Shown one piece after another: positions 45,296 to 58,849 of a stretch of DNA of 64,000 nucleotides (position 1 is its first letter; every line of letters begins with the position of its first letter). The position numbers and the translations under genes are program-made. Origin of the DNA: Labia minor (Eukaryota; Arthropoda; Insecta; Dermaptera; Spongiphoridae); contig OY720350.1 in NCBI GenBank assembly GCA_963082975.1, positions 43,179,851 through 43,243,850 of the forward strand. The letters are read 5' to 3'. The notes under the pieces were generated by a model that did not search any database, was not told where the DNA came from, and saw only the letters and a program-made list of their open reading frames with translations.

Positions 45296-46218
45296 TGTAG
45301 AGGATGGGTATTTGGAGGGGAGGGGTGGATGACTAGGGGTTGGATATGGTTGGGGTGTGGATAAGGAGGGAGATAGATTTAGGTTGTCCCCTCTTTAATC
45401 AACACGCGGGAAAGGAAGGGAGATAAGGGGTGGGAGTTGTTCGGTACCAAAGGAGCGAGGAGAGGGAGTAATTAGAGGTAATAGAGAGGTGAAAACACGA
45501 TTGGGCGGCAACAGATATTATCTGTAAAGAAAATAAGTAATAAAGAAATAGATTTAGAATAGATAGGGATAAAAGGAGAAGGGGAAGAAATGAAATAACT
45601 CGGCTTTTCCAAGTAACAAGTGTATTTCAAAGAAAATAATCCAATTGGCCTAGTGAGGAGTCCAGTTGGGCAAGGAATTATAATTGATCCGGTCCCCCGT
45701 ATAATCAATGTACAATTTAAAGGTTAGTGGATTACTGGATAGTAATCCACGGAAAGAGAAAGGATAAATAAATGGAAAAGATGAAAGATTTCAGTAGAGT
45801 TGTCGATGGTAAGCTTATCTGGGTGGGCAGACACGCCAAGAATGCGAGGTAAGCACACAATCGGCGAAGTAGACTCCTTCCCAGGCGGGCCGCCAAGCCA
45901 AAACCCGAGATAAGGATAAGATGGTGATGAGTAAGACACCTGCGGACCGCTAGTGAGGAGCGCCGGGTGTAGACTGACTTGTCGACCGACGGTCTTTAGT
46001 AAAGAGGGTGACTGTTGGTGAACTTTGATACATTTTACAAAATTCGTTGTCTTTGTGTTTAGCAGCCGGCTGACAAAAGGGTAGCGACGAGGCTCAGACG
46101 TTGTTCGAAGTCTGTTTTATTTTAGCCGCTTGCAGACATAGTACAGTGAAAGAGATTAAAATTGTTATTGAAGTCGGCCGTACTGGCGGCTTTCCTTTAA
46201 AAAAGAATCCCTCTTACA
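45296..46218 (+). mobile_element. probable solo LTR, about 923 bp
   Basis: A GC-richer block starts TGTAGAGGATGGG and ends CCCTCTTACA, so it has TG...CA ends with an extended inverted match (TGTAGAGG / TGTAAGAGG). ATAT lies directly on both sides (45292-45295 and 46219-46222), compatible with a 4-bp duplication, although the AT-rich context makes this weak. No internal retroviral-type coding region is present on either side, hence solo. The orientation is a guess. It contains no convincing protein frame. Confidence 0.6.
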
Positions 46219-46222
46219 ATAT

Positions 46223-46629
46223 ATAATAATTAAATGCTTTGTTATTTTTAATAACCAAATACAAATGAATAAATAATAATCTCGCCCAATTTGAAATAAT
46301 TTTCAATGAATTTCCATAAACGTTAGAAGAGTTATATTAACACCTTCAAATTTTTTTCGTACAGGAGAAATTACAATCAATTATTAATCCTAAAAGATCA
46401 TTATTTAAATTAAAGATTTTCAAATATTGAACTATTAAATAAAACAATAAATATTTTATTTTCATTATTATTCTTCTAATTAAAGGATGTATTCTTTAAT
46501 TTTGAAAGAATAGAGAAATTATGTTGAAAGTTTAATTTTATTCTTTATGTCGCTAAATAATAATAAAAAGCGAGTGGGGTTCCAAAAGTTGTGAAAGTAA
46601 AAGCAAAGGCGAAGTGTAATTTGAAATTA
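46223..46629. other. AT-rich spacer
   Basis: No supported feature. Confidence 0.5.
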
Positions 46630-47165
46630 GTTCTTTTTCTCCATCTGTCGAATCTCTTTTAATGGATGCTGTTTCCATTCAATAATTATTTTTCTCCATA
46701 TTGAAAGAGAACGATTGATTTTCCAGCTCAGGAACCGAATCGGAATTCCAGAACCAAATATATTCCTAAGGAATGATCATTCTCTCTCCTTCTCCTTCTC
46801 TCACTCCATCACTTTTCGCATTCTCCCACCTAAACCCTTCATCACCAACGTCGATTGTGGGTGGGTGAAAATGGTTGCCCTGGATAAGGAGACGCGTTCG
46901 AGTGGGTTACAGAGGAACGTTGAAGAAAGAGGAAAGGGGTAAGTCTTAATTGCCTTTCAGCCCTTTGTCCCTCCCTCTTCGTCTTTCTATCCCTCTCGAA
47001 CCATAAGAACAAGTGGGTTAATTAATTCGTTGGATACAATCCGAAAAGTTTGCTGAAGACAAACACGAAGGTGAGTCGCAATGTATTAAGAACAAATTAT
47101 TCACCAACCCTTCCCCCTCCCCTTTCGCCCTACCCCATTCAACCCTTACACTTGGTTAGGTCCGT
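46630..47165 (+). other. GC-richer island, possible 5' exon with splice donor
   Basis: The stretch is pyrimidine-rich, then has ATG at 46871 in a fair start context (GAAAATGG), giving MVALDKETRSSGLQRN and VEERGKG. A consensus splice donor GTAAGT follows at about 46938. This would fit a first coding exon of a host gene on the plus strand, but no downstream exon was recognised. Confidence 0.25.
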
Positions 47166-47920
47166 TTGGACTTAAGTTTATATTCTTTTTCAAGTAAATA
47201 TATACATATATATATATTTATATTTAAGAAAAAGTTTGTTGCAAATTAATTTAAATTGAAAACTAAAAATAAATAAAAAAAAAACAGTTAAACAAACAAA
47301 TAAATAAATAGAATTAAGAATTTGAAGAAAATAAATATAAATACTAGTAATCAACAAAGGAAAATAAATAAATCGCTTTTTAAAGAAAAATATAAACAAA
47401 GGAAAAAAAACGTTAATGTTTTATTTTGAAACCATTACTTTTTTTTATGTATATCATATATATATATATAGACATATTTCTTGTCCAACCATATGATTAT
47501 TTAACAAAGAGATAACAAATCAAAAGTGATTTAAATTGAAATGTTTTATATATTTTTTTCCTTGAAAGTTTTAAAATGAATATATCGATGTAGAGCGTTA
47601 CAATTTATAAATATTAAATCTATTTATAATCAATTTTATATCCAATTATTTTAATTACTTTATAATATTAAAGATAAGAGGCTCAAGCTATAAAAAAATA
47701 AAGAGAGAAATTAAGAACTTATCAGAAGATGTATATCAAAGAGAAGTAGGCAAAGAGAAGGTTAGTCTATATATCCAGTATATATTATGAAAAGCTATAG
47801 ATCATATTATCATAAATTAATATACATATACAAAGGCAATTCACAAAGTAGGTTATGTTTTGGAATTAAGACAAAACTAGTACAGGAAAATGTTTTTTAT
47901 TATATACATTTAAAAGAGTA
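47166..47920. other. AT-rich intergenic DNA
   Basis: No supported feature. Confidence 0.5.
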
Positions 47921-47924
47921 ACTA

Positions 47925-48305
47925 AAATACTATTTTTCTACATAATCACCAAAAGAGTTGAGACATTTATCGAAGCGATGAACGAGCTTCGAAATTCCTT
48001 CCTCATAGAAATCTGCCGCCTGTTAGAGCAAACCCTCGTTTCACCATAACCCAACTTTCCTTCAGTTTTCCACAAATTTCAAGCACTTTATTGTACGAAA
48101 TTGTTTCTAAAAAGTTAGGCTACCATAAGTTTTGTGCCAGGTGGGTACCAAAGCTTCTGACATACCATCACAGCGGAGGCCTACGAGTACCACGATGATT
48201 CATTCCTTGATTGAATCGCAAAGGGACACGAGACTTGGGTGAAACAGGTGACGTGTGAGACAAAATTGCAGTCTATGGAGTGGGGGCACACACATTCTCC
48301 CAAAA
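47925..48305 (-). pseudogene. mariner transposase C-terminal remnant
   Basis: The minus strand encodes AADFYEEGISKLVHRF followed by DKCLNSFGDYVEK and a stop near 47937. This is the standard mariner C-terminus (FY..GI..L..RWDKC....GDYVEK). Upstream the frame is broken. The catalytic core is absent. Confidence 0.75.
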
Positions 48306-48326
48306 AAACAGGAAAGTGCGAAACAG

Positions 48327-48815
48327 ATATGGATATAATATAAATATTTTTAATATTATTTTATTTATAATATATAAGGGGCGCTGGCCATATAAAATGG
48401 TCATATAATTTTAAATTAAGAAAAAACTAATGAAGATGATTTTTCTCGAAGATAAAAGCAATACAAAGTGTATGATTTGTGGAGATATGTAAAAAATCTC
48501 CTCATGTGAAATTTGGTGTGAAAATAACCCTTCCTATCGTCGATCGCTAATACCACCACTTCCGGTTTCCGGATATACACCAAAAGTTGATCAATTCTTC
48601 ATATTGATGCATTAAGTAAATATACCATATTTTATCAATATCCGTTGAGCCGTTCAAGCTGTACACATCTATACGGACAGACGGACGGACAGACATCATG
48701 CTAAAAATACTTTTTACTGTTAACAAAATGCATGATTCTTGGAGATATGTAAAAATCTCCACATGTGAAATTTGGTGTGAAAACAATACTTACCTCCCTT
48801 ACTATCGTCGGTCGG
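48327..48815 (-). mobile_element. HINE-like family C, copy C2, 3'-truncated
   Basis: The right end is CGTCGGTCGGTAAA (5' subterminal repeat in minus orientation), with a GACAGACGGACGGACAGACA core at 48678-48697. The left ~90 bp with the hairpin and the second subterminal repeat are missing. Confidence 0.75.
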
Positions 48816-49821
48816 TAAAAATTAATTCATTGATAAAAAAAAATATTTAAAACAGAAAATATTACACAAAAATAAAATATATATGCATTTGTATTTATAT
48901 TTTAAATTAAAGGAACACACAAATATAGAACTTTGTAAAGAAGAGGGAAGGGCAACAGAGCAAATAACTAACTTAAATCGTATAAGTCACTTTCTTTAGA
49001 TTTCCGGACTTTTAGCTATTTAAGTAAACCATTCAAAGTTTTAATAAAATAATAATAAAATGAATATTATGATTAAGAATATTTTTCCCACTATTTTGTA
49101 TAACCGAGAAATATATCGTATTAATTCACAAATATAATTAAAAAATAAAAACAAAAAAAGAAAAATATAAGGTCTTAATATTCAGAATGAAACAAAATAA
49201 AGAAAAACTATTTAATATAGACTCTTTTAGCAAAATACTACAAATACATAATTCCAAGTAATAATAAGGTGACCCCGATATCTACAATAAGACCATATAA
49301 GATAAAAAATATCAGAATATAGACGTTATACTTTTAATATTATATATATATAGAGTATATTATTGTTTAATAAAATTGATTATAAAATTTAGAAGATGGA
49401 GGAAATAAACACGAATAAAATGTGTAAGATCTATAGATCTATACAATAGATTGAGTAACAAAAGACAAAAAACTATTATAAATAAATTTTTGTCTAGAAT
49501 ATATAAATTATAATATATATATAATGATATTTTTGAAAATTTTTATGAAATATATCCTTTTTGTTATTTGAGAAGTTTTCTTAAAGTAATAAAAATGAAT
49601 TTTATTATCGAGAGTCATATGTATATAAGATGAGATTATAAAATATATATAAGATTGAATTATTCAAAAAATTATATATATTAAATAAAAAGTTATATAA
49701 ATCTATCTAAATATTTTTTTTTTATAGTAAAATTAAATCTGTTTTAAGAAATAAATATTATATTAATTTAAAATGAAAACAAATTTATTTTATATTTTTA
49801 TAATTTAAATTTTAATTTAAA
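48816..49821. other. AT-rich intergenic DNA
   Basis: No supported gene. TACTAATA at 49822-49829 is the left duplication of the next element. Confidence 0.5.
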
Positions 49822-49829
49822 TACTAATA

Positions 49830-50877
49830 CAGAGGTGGCCAACCCAAATGATCTTGCGGGCCACTTTAGAAATGCATCATAACTTCGCGGGCCGCATATA
49901 AAATTATACATACCCATATTAGATTTAGTCCCATTATAGATATTGTTTGGTGTGACAAATTGAAAAATAATGAATTTTTATTATGTTTACTATTATTTTT
50001 ACATATAAACATATATAATATAATAATAATGATACTCAAAGCACATTGTAAAAAATATATAATACTAAAAATAAAATAAGTTGACCTGTGGCCAGGTCCG
50101 AACCGACCGACGGTTTGAAATAAATTTATTTCCAGCTACAGAAACAATTTCAAATAATTTTAATATATCTATTAATGTAATAAAAACAGATATGGATACA
50201 TAAATAATAAATATAAACATTTTTAATTTTATTTTATTTATAATATATATGCAAGACCAGGCTGTGACGTCATGAATGGCTGGATGACGTCATATAATTT
50301 TAAATCAAGAAAAAACTAATAAATATGATTTTTCTCGAGGATAAAACCAATACAAAGTGCATGATTCGTGGTGATATATAAAAAAATCTCCTTTGGTGTG
50401 AAAATAACCCTTTCCTTCCTATCGTCGATCGCTAATACTACCACTTCCGGTTTCCGGAATTGCACCAAAAGTTGATCAATTCATCCCACTGATGCATTAA
50501 GTAAATATACCAAATTTCATCAAAATCGGTTGAGCCGTTCAGGCTGTACACATCTATACGGACGGACAGACGGACGGACAGACGGACGGACAGACATCAT
50601 GCTAAAAATACTTTTTTCTGTTTAGAAAATGCATGATTCGTGGAGATATGTAAAAATCTCCACATGTGAAATTTGGTGTGAAAACAATACCTCCCTTACT
50701 ATCGTCGGTCGGTAAAAAGAAACAACGAAATAAAAAAAATGAAATCATATTTATTTCACTAGTGCGATATTTGTTTCATGAGGGCGCAGAATATAAAAGT
50801 GTGATGAATCTCGCGGGCCGCAAAAATGTTTACGGCGGGCCGCATGTGGCCCGCGGGCCGCGGGTTGGTCACCCCTG
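49830..50877. mobile_element. hAT-type MITE, second copy, split by HINE-C3
   Basis: The ends are CAGAGGTGGCCAACCC and, inverted, CAGGGGTGACCAACCC. An exact 8-bp duplication TACTAATA flanks it (49822-49829 and 50878-50885). It is homologous to 3389-3788 throughout, except that HINE-C3 interrupts it at 50076-50714. Confidence 0.9.
50076..50714 (-). mobile_element. HINE-like family C, copy C3, complete, inside an hAT MITE
   Basis: The left end is TAAGTTGACCTGTGGCCAGG with hairpin and ACCGACCGACGG; the right end is CGTCGGTCGGTAA. The core is an expanded GACGGACA repeat at about 50559-50595. The empty-site copy at 3389-3788 shows a plain A-run at the junction. The element therefore inserted in an A-rich site without a clear target duplication, as expected for rolling-circle elements. 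Confidence 0.85.
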
Positions 50878-50885
50878 TACTAATA

Positions 50886-51953
50886 ATAAAAATAATTGCA
50901 ATAATAAAAAATATGAAATACTTTATCTAATATATTTATCTTTACTATTCAATTACATAACAAGACTGTATATTAATTTATTTATATTGACATAATTTGA
51001 ATAATTAGTTAAGTGAATATTATGTCCTACCTTGATGTCCTATAATTGATGCCCTCCAGTCTAATATTTAATTAAATATTAAAGCCTATTTAATATATAA
51101 TTATAAAGATCATAAAAATTTAATGGATGGACATTTAAAAGGGGGTCAACCAGCTAGCCAGTCTATATTGTCTGTTAATAATTTATATGACTATATATGT
51201 GTTATATGTGTATATAATATGATTATGTCGACACATATAGATATATATATAGATATATAGATAGATAGACATAAATATAAAGAGTAAGAGAAGTTGGTGA
51301 AATAAATTATAACTAAGTTTTTAAGAATAAAATTTAATTTAATCTTTCATTTTTATTACTCCGTTAATGTTTCTAGGTACATTTTCGTTTCCATTTTAAT
51401 GTTCCTTTGGTATTCGTACTAGGTACTGGGAGCAATGAGAGAAATTCATAAATCGTTTAAATTTCTTTTTAGAACTTCATTTAGATTTATTCATTTCAAT
51501 TATATCATATATAATAGAGGATGTTAAAAAAAAATAATAACATTAAATATATAATCTCATTTAGTCATTATCGCATTATACTTAGAATTTTAATTTATTG
51601 ATGAAATATAATTACAAACTTCTACCATTTGTTTACAGGTTTTATGTAATTATTAAATCTATTTACTCGGGACTATAACAATAATAATAAAAAAAAAAAA
51701 CAATATAGATATGATGGAATTAGGAGAAGATTGAAATTGGATGGAGATGGTTCAGAATAAGGATGATTGAAGGAATGTAATTATGAATTTTTTAATTTAA
51801 TAACGTCACACATTGATAGCTTGTGAAAACATGATCAATTAAATTAAAAAAAAATCAAATTTACTTTAATTATTTATATTTAGAAAATAATTAAATATTT
51901 ATTATGATCAGTCCCATTGATAGTAAGTACGATAAGTGACTCTGTTCACTTGA

Positions 51954-51999
<46 letters not shown>

Positions 52000-53159
52000 A
52001 TTACCTAATTTCTATACATCAAAAACAAATTTAATAATTAATTTGTCATTTTTATTGATGTTGAAGATTCTATCAAAACATTGATAGAAAAACAAGTCCA
52101 ATTTACTTGTTATATATTTAAATGAGATCTCTCTATTCGTTTAGATTTAATACCCCATCAACCCGCCTCTAATAGATACCAATAATAATATTATTATTAT
52201 GATTTTAATAGGATAACGAATAATAATACTAATAATAATAATATAATAATCCCAATGACCGACAATCAAGCAAATGATATGATCCACTATTTGGAAGACA
52301 ATATCAAATGTTGACTTTGCGTGACAATATGCACCAGAAAACCTCCCAGGAAAACGTATACAAAAACAACAAAATTATCATCATCCCTTTTTTTTTGTTT
52401 TTTTTTAATTTTGATTGTCTTTTACTAATAATAAATAAAACTACTTAGAAACAATATTTCATTTTTGCCACAACGAATTAAAGTCGTTAATGATTTATTC
52501 GAAAGTAAGAATTTAAAATTTAATAAATAAACAAAAATCTTTTGAGTCCAGGGACAGGGATTTATACAGATTAAAAGTGTTTATAGACGTATATATATAT
52601 ATATATATATATATATGTTTACATGCACTTTTTAATGGTTTAAATGCAAGTCTACTGATTTGAGTTTGTCAAAATCAACGAAGTATAGGCAAATATAAAT
52701 TTCCATTGTTAAATTTGTATAACATACCCTCAATTTAATCTGTTCTCCTATTGAAATACATTAGAAGTAACAAATTCCAAGAATCTGCAATATCTATATA
52801 CTTATTATTTATTCATTAGTTGAACAAGGTAAATAAGTCACTCTCACTATAATAATTATAAACTAATTATTATTCATAATATAAATGGCAGCTGTGTGTT
52901 TAGACATAGAATGAAAGCTTAATTGAAATACAAATGACGCCTCTCTAGCCTAAAACCGCCCGTTCTAGGCAAACCCTCGTCTCACCCTTTTAGACCATAA
53001 CAAACGATGGTGAGTACAACTATATTAATTTATAACTATACTCGTCTTTTACTATAGATTTTAATTAAATTAGATAACACGCCGATAATTTTTAAAATGT
53101 GATTAATAGGTCATATAAAAAGTAGTTTTCTGTCATTAAATTACCAAACATTGAATTTC
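50886..53159. other. AT-rich intergenic DNA with microsatellites
   Basis: (AT)n then (GT)n at about 51958-52000, and (AT)n at about 52590-52617. A GC-richer patch at 52920-53010 has no frame. Confidence 0.5.
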
Positions 53160-53400
53160 TTTTTGTAATGTGCTCTTTTCAAATGATTGCAAGTGGTAAG
53201 TATCTTCGCAATTTATTGACATGTCTTGCTCTACCAACTGTAAAATTACATCAACATTTTCATTTACTGATCCAACCGAGCGGACGTATTTTTGATATCT
53301 AAATTTCCGGAACGGATTACAGCAAACTTCATCCGGGTTCTTCGTTTACTTAAAGCATTTTCACCGTATACTTCGCAGCGTTTTGATTTTTTGTATAATA
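53160..53400 (-). pseudogene. mariner transposase N-terminal (helix-turn-helix) remnant
   Basis: The minus strand reads CEVYGENALSKRRTRMKFAV then IRSGNLDIKNTSARL, then (another frame) NENVDVILQLVEQDMSI. This matches the mariner HTH region pattern C..YGE.ALS.RT..WF..FRSGNFD.K and the V..ILELVEQDR block. Indels and stops break it; no termini or catalytic part were found nearby. Confidence 0.7.
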
Positions 53401-54370
53401 AAAAAGTATTTATAGCTTATTCCTTCATTATCAAATCAAGATAGATCTTTACCTAATCATCGAATTTTATAACAATCTTCACAAAAAAAATATAAATTGA
53501 AATTTGACCTTTAACAAAAAAGTTTGGTTGAGGTAATCGGGTGAGTGTTTCCCGATAGATAAAAGTCAATAGCATCTAATAGAGAAAAGCTGCGGACCCT
53601 TTTTATATGACCTATATACTAGAGACATACATTGTACTAGTATATATACTATGTTATATAGTTATCTAGTTATTAGTTTTCTAGTAATCTACTTTCTACT
53701 TTTCTAGTTATTCTATTATCTATATATCAGTTATCTTTTATATAATTTTTAGTTAGTAATAATTATTGAAATTAATAATAATTGCGACAAAATTGTTTAA
53801 TATTTATTTATAATAAATCAATTGAAATCAAAATTTAAATTTATTTCATTTCTATGTATAAATTATATCGCTTTTCTTATTGGTTTTCTTAATAAAAAAA
53901 TTTTATTTTTTTTTAAAGAAATTTCAAAGTGCATTCAAATGTTTGACTCAATTTAAGTTAAGACAGTTAATTTCAAGTTTTTTTTCTTTATAAAACTATA
54001 CTATATTAAAAAAAAACAACAGGTAAAAACAAATTTAACTTTTGCAAAGAAGTTGTTATTGTTGTTGTTTTTTTATGATTTCATCTGACATTATTTGATT
54101 TGAATTTCATAAGTATAAATCCAAATTGCATATTAGGTTATATACCTGTGTGTTTTGATTTAAGTTTTTTTTTATTATTATTAAGGACGTGTAATTTTAT
54201 AAAATATATTTTTCTTAATAAAAACGTTTTTGGGTATTATACCATATATAGGTATATTATTACTAATAATGTAATATTAAATTAAAATTAATTAAGAGCC
54301 GAATTATCATATTAGGGCACAATTGAAAAGTCGGACTATATATGCAAGAAAAAAAATATTTATTTTCTAT
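53401..54370. other. AT-rich intergenic DNA
   Basis: No supported feature. Confidence 0.5.
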
Positions 54371-54545
54371 TAGGCCTTATATTAAGGATCATTCGTCACT
54401 TGTCACTGGACGCTCGAACAGTGCAGTCGCTTGATAACGATTGCAGAAGTAGCAATCGAAACGTTGTGTATATTTTTGTATTTTTTGAATAAATTTACAA
54501 TAACAAATATCAATATTTGGTTTAATTTACAAAATTCCGTTATTT
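54371..54545 (+). repeat. possible retroelement 3' end relic
   Basis: A GC-richer patch (CGCTTGATAACGATTGCAGA, AGTAGCAATCGAAACGTTGT) followed by an AATAAATTTACAATAACAAA tail. The GAAACGTTG motif is common near the 3' ends of Penelope-like and LINE elements, but this is recall only. The tail block recurs diverged at 39899-39945. Confidence 0.3.
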
Positions 54546-56868
54546 TAGATATCATTTTTTAATAGACAATTTGTAAATTTTATATATGTATGTACATATT
54601 TATTGGATTTGTCATTTTAATAACCAGGCATACTTATATACTAAAATTAATGTAAAATTTCAATTAATTAACTTTCTCTCTCTTTCTCTCTGCTCTCTCT
54701 CTATAGAGAGATAATAAAAAGGAAACAAGAGTTAAAAAATTCAATTAGTAAAAAGTGAAATATTTATATGTATTGTATACATTATACAATATAATGCATA
54801 TAATAAACAAACAACCTTTCCGATTAAAAGTGAGCGGGTGTTGTTCTCTTTTTCCACCCATACTCCCTCATGTCGTTTCTCGATCCCTATTTCGCCTTTC
54901 AGGGTGAGAGAGAGAGACAAAGTAAACATTTTTGTCCTAAGGCAAAAAATACATAGATATACTCATAAAATAGCACGTCAACGCTTAATGAAAACTGCTA
55001 CCATACTGTAACAACAACAACAACAAAAACACCAACAGTATAACAAACAAACGAAAAAAATTAAACAAATAATAGTTAGATTAAAGACCATAAAAATTTA
55101 TAAAAAAAAAAGAAAAAAAAAGTATTTTTCGAAGAAAATAAATAAATTAAATGTTTACTAAAATAAAGAAATTAAAAATTGATTGTTCAATTATTTAAGA
55201 TGAGATATTAAATTAAAGATAATAGATAAAATATTTTTATTTATAATAAAACATATTTTTTTACTTAATTGGCTTCCATCAATATCTGATATAATTTATA
55301 TTTTGAATTTAATTTTTTTTTAAATATATGTAAAATAATAAATATATTTTGTTAATAAATATATTTGTTATATTCTCATCTGATCAACTAAATGCCTTGT
55401 CACGTATTTTGTTATAGTCTAGTTTCACATTAGAGAGATACCAACTTTGGATGACACAATCCCTATAAATAATATATTTATTTAATGAAATAGAGGGAAT
55501 TGATTCATATTTCCGTTGCTAAGTTCACGGCCAACCTTTTTGTTTATCTCAGGAAAGTTCAAAAACTTATTATTTTACATATATTTTATGAATGAAAAAA
55601 ATCCATTAATTGGGGAAGTATGTGTTAGGGGGGTGAGAGAGATTTATTAACATATCTTTCAGATATCAAATTATGATATTTTGATCTCTTAAAGTTATAT
55701 CCAATATATTAAAAATAATCATTCTAAATAATACAAAAATGTTATAAGAGGTTAAGCTATTTGAAAAATATTGAAGTATTCATAAATTACGTAGAGTTCA
55801 TTTTCCAATAATTTTAGAAATGATCTAAATATATAACTACATCATATTATTTAGTTCGGCTGTACGAATCAACAGCTGAATAAACTAAATTAAAGCAAAT
55901 TAATTGGATGAATGAACTAAAGAGATAAAATTTATGGCATAAAAAAATTAACTCATTAAAAATAGCATCATTTAAATCAAAGAATATAATTTTTTTTATA
56001 ATTATAACGAATTTTGCAATTATTAGAATTATAAAAAAAAATGAAAAAAATTACTAACTTATATAAGTTAAATTCAAATTAATTTATTTAATTAAATTTA
56101 TTGATGAAAATAGTCAAAGAATATTAATAAAATAGATTTATTGAATTTATTGTTAAAGTAATAATCTTTTTTTCAATTTTAATTTATTGTACAATTTAAG
56201 TATAAATATATTGGTATATTTATATATATATAATCTAAAAAATCAATAATTCGAAATTCAAATGGCAAAATGAGTAATAAAGGTTTGATGTCTTAAGGAT
56301 CTTTTAAATTCATCTCATATTTCTTAAATGAATTTTCTTCTATTTATTGGATTCAAATAACTTTTATTTCAACGAGACTGAGCAAAAAAAAAATATTCAA
56401 GAGCAACATTCCTGGTATTCTATTCTCTTTTCTTTATTTAACAATTTAATACTTTTTTCCATTATGGAATTTGATTAAGAAAAACTTAATTAAAATAGTA
56501 AAATTTTATTCAAACTTTTTATTTGATTAGAATCTTAATTATCAAAATAGTTTTGATTTTATTTGAATTCTTAAAAATGAATAATTAAAATTAAAGTAAA
56601 TCATAATTCGTTTCTTTTATGAAAATCTGTATGGCGAAATGATAAATGTTGAAATAATTCCAAAATGATTCTCCTTTTGAATAAAAAACAACTTTTATTT
56701 ATGACTGAACTATAATACTACTTAATTCTATTTGGCTAAGCCCATTTTCTGTTTCCCTATCCTGATCTTCACATAATGATTAGATTTTCCTGGACTCTTG
56801 AATACCAATTAATTTAAGCATAAATTGAAATATTCGAAATCCTTTGAAAGCAGCAGTCAACCAAATTC

Positions 56869-56905
<37 letters not shown>

Positions 56906-57549
56906 TAGGCCCCAAAGAGACGGACAGAGTGCTTGAAAAGTCATCAATGCTTAAAATGAAGATCAATATTATATGATCAAAGGATTTGAGGACTTATAAT
57001 TCGAATTCAAATTGGATTTCTAAAATAAAGAAAATAATATTATATTCTTTGACAAATACTGGTAGGATTTTAGGATATTTCTTTGACTATATAACATATT
57101 TCAATAATTAGAATTAATAGCTGAAATGTATACATTTTAGCAGTTTTGGTTTGCAATCCATTTTTTATTCTTTTAAAAATCAAAATTCAAAAAGAGAAGT
57201 GGAAATCCATGATATACGGGTGTCTTTTAGAATGGAATATAAAGTTTAATTTTGGAATAACCATAAGGGTGATTTGCCTGGGATTTAGTGATAACTCGAA
57301 GCATTGAATTGGCTGATTTGATTTTAATTATTTATTTTTTATTTAGAAAATGTTTATTATAAAGTTTATAATTATTAAAAATTGTGGGTTCAGAAGTAAG
57401 TTTCAAGAGAAATAAAATATTAAAATAGCTATTAAAATAAACTCACGATTATTTTGTGTTTAATTCAAAATTGAAATCTGAAGTAGTTGGTAGTAGTCTG
57501 AAGTAATTGGAGGATTTCTCTCCCACCAATAATTTTTTAATAATTATTT
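54546..57549. other. AT-rich intergenic DNA, about 3 kb
   Basis: CT/GA-rich tracts at 54671-54712 and (AT)n at about 56872-56901. No gene is supported. Confidence 0.5.
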
Positions 57550-57970
57550 CTTCTTACGACAGCAGGTCTACAAGTCCGCGACTTTTTGAATGAAACAGGT
57601 TTTTGGATAAAAAATTATTTTATTTTTCAACGTAATACACTTTGTCCAATTTTGTTTATCCCTTCCAAAAAATAAGATTTGTCGAGAACATCTTTGGTGC
57701 CGATTCACCCATTGTTTTGACTACGGTTTGGTCTCTGATGTGTTGTGGTGGATCAACGATTCATCCACGGTTACGAAACGGCGTAAAAACTCGGATTCAG
57801 GGATTTTTTTTCCGCAAAAAATAATGCTTAATTCGCACACCAAATTAACTTTTTTTATTTATCTTCTCAAATCACGAAGTAGTCTGCTATTAATGGATGT
57901 CAAACAAAAACTAAAAGACCCAGCTGTTTCAAATTTCATCAAGAGTCAGCTGATAGGTGCCTGCTGACAA
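57550..57970 (-). pseudogene. mariner element remnant with part of the catalytic region
   Basis: The minus strand reads ESEFLRRFVTVDESLIHHNT then SETKP, stop, SKQWVN, which is the mariner block around the first catalytic Asp (FLRRFVTVDETWIHHYTPE). The left end near 57560 has a CAGGTCTACAAGTCCGCGAC terminus-like sequence as seen in mellifera-type mariners. The rest of the catalytic domain is missing. Confidence 0.7.
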
Positions 57971-58849
57971 GAGCATTGTTGCCATTTCATTCTTTAAAAA
58001 ATTTCAACAAAAAAAAAAACAATCCCAATTGATTTATCGCGAAAATATGGTAGGATTGAAATATTTTTCTATTCTAAGTATATGTTTTAGAACTAGAAAA
58101 CATTATTTGTGTTTTGTCTCCCCATTCCAGGTGGGTTGGATGACGGTATTTCTACGAATGTCGTATCACTTTGCAAAACACGATAAAATATGATCGTTAA
58201 TCCATTTGGGTTGTGTCACATATAAATGATTGGCGTGAAATTAGTTTAGAATGTCAGATCCATGGGACATACTAAAGGCTCCCAGGGGACATATGCAGTC
58301 TCCCGGAAAAATAAATAAAAAAAAAATTCTCGAAGAACATTTTTTTTTTTCTAAATTCAAAATAAAAATTAAAATAAAACTCATAGAGTTTTCATAAATT
58401 AACATGTTAATCAGTGAATTATGTTTAAAATTCAAATTGCAGGTCACTCCCACTTTTCATTCAAGCTTTATTTTTTGCAATAGATATAAGGACTTATAAT
58501 TCGAATTGTATTTCTAAATTAATTAAAATAATATTTGTGAGAAATACAGGTGGAGTTTTAGGTTTTTTTTTATTTGTAACAAAATCCAGAGCGTAACTCA
58601 ATAACTAATTGCTTAATTACTGAATTTGAGAATGAAGTATCAAATCTCACCAAGTAATGGGATAAAAATAAATAAATGTGTAAACTGGTTAATATGGGCT
58701 TTAATCCCTAGAGCTAATAAAACAAAAAGACATAATACATGAAAAATAATTTAAATATCCTATTCATTGTTTAATTAGTTTATTTTTAAAATTGGTTTAA
58801 AAATCATAGCAACCCTTTCTTTTATTTATCAGCATATTATTTTTATTAT
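57971..58849. other. AT-rich intergenic DNA
   Basis: No supported gene; a small GC-richer patch at 58250-58310 is unassigned. Confidence 0.5.

Noticed and set aside
45472..45939. Two minus-strand open frames in the GC-richer block
   Set aside because: They lie inside the probable solo LTR, lack recognisable domains and read like antisense of a purine-rich strand.
50666..50995. 109-codon open frame
   Set aside because: Spans the junction of HINE-C3 and the hAT MITE and runs into flanking DNA, so it is chance.
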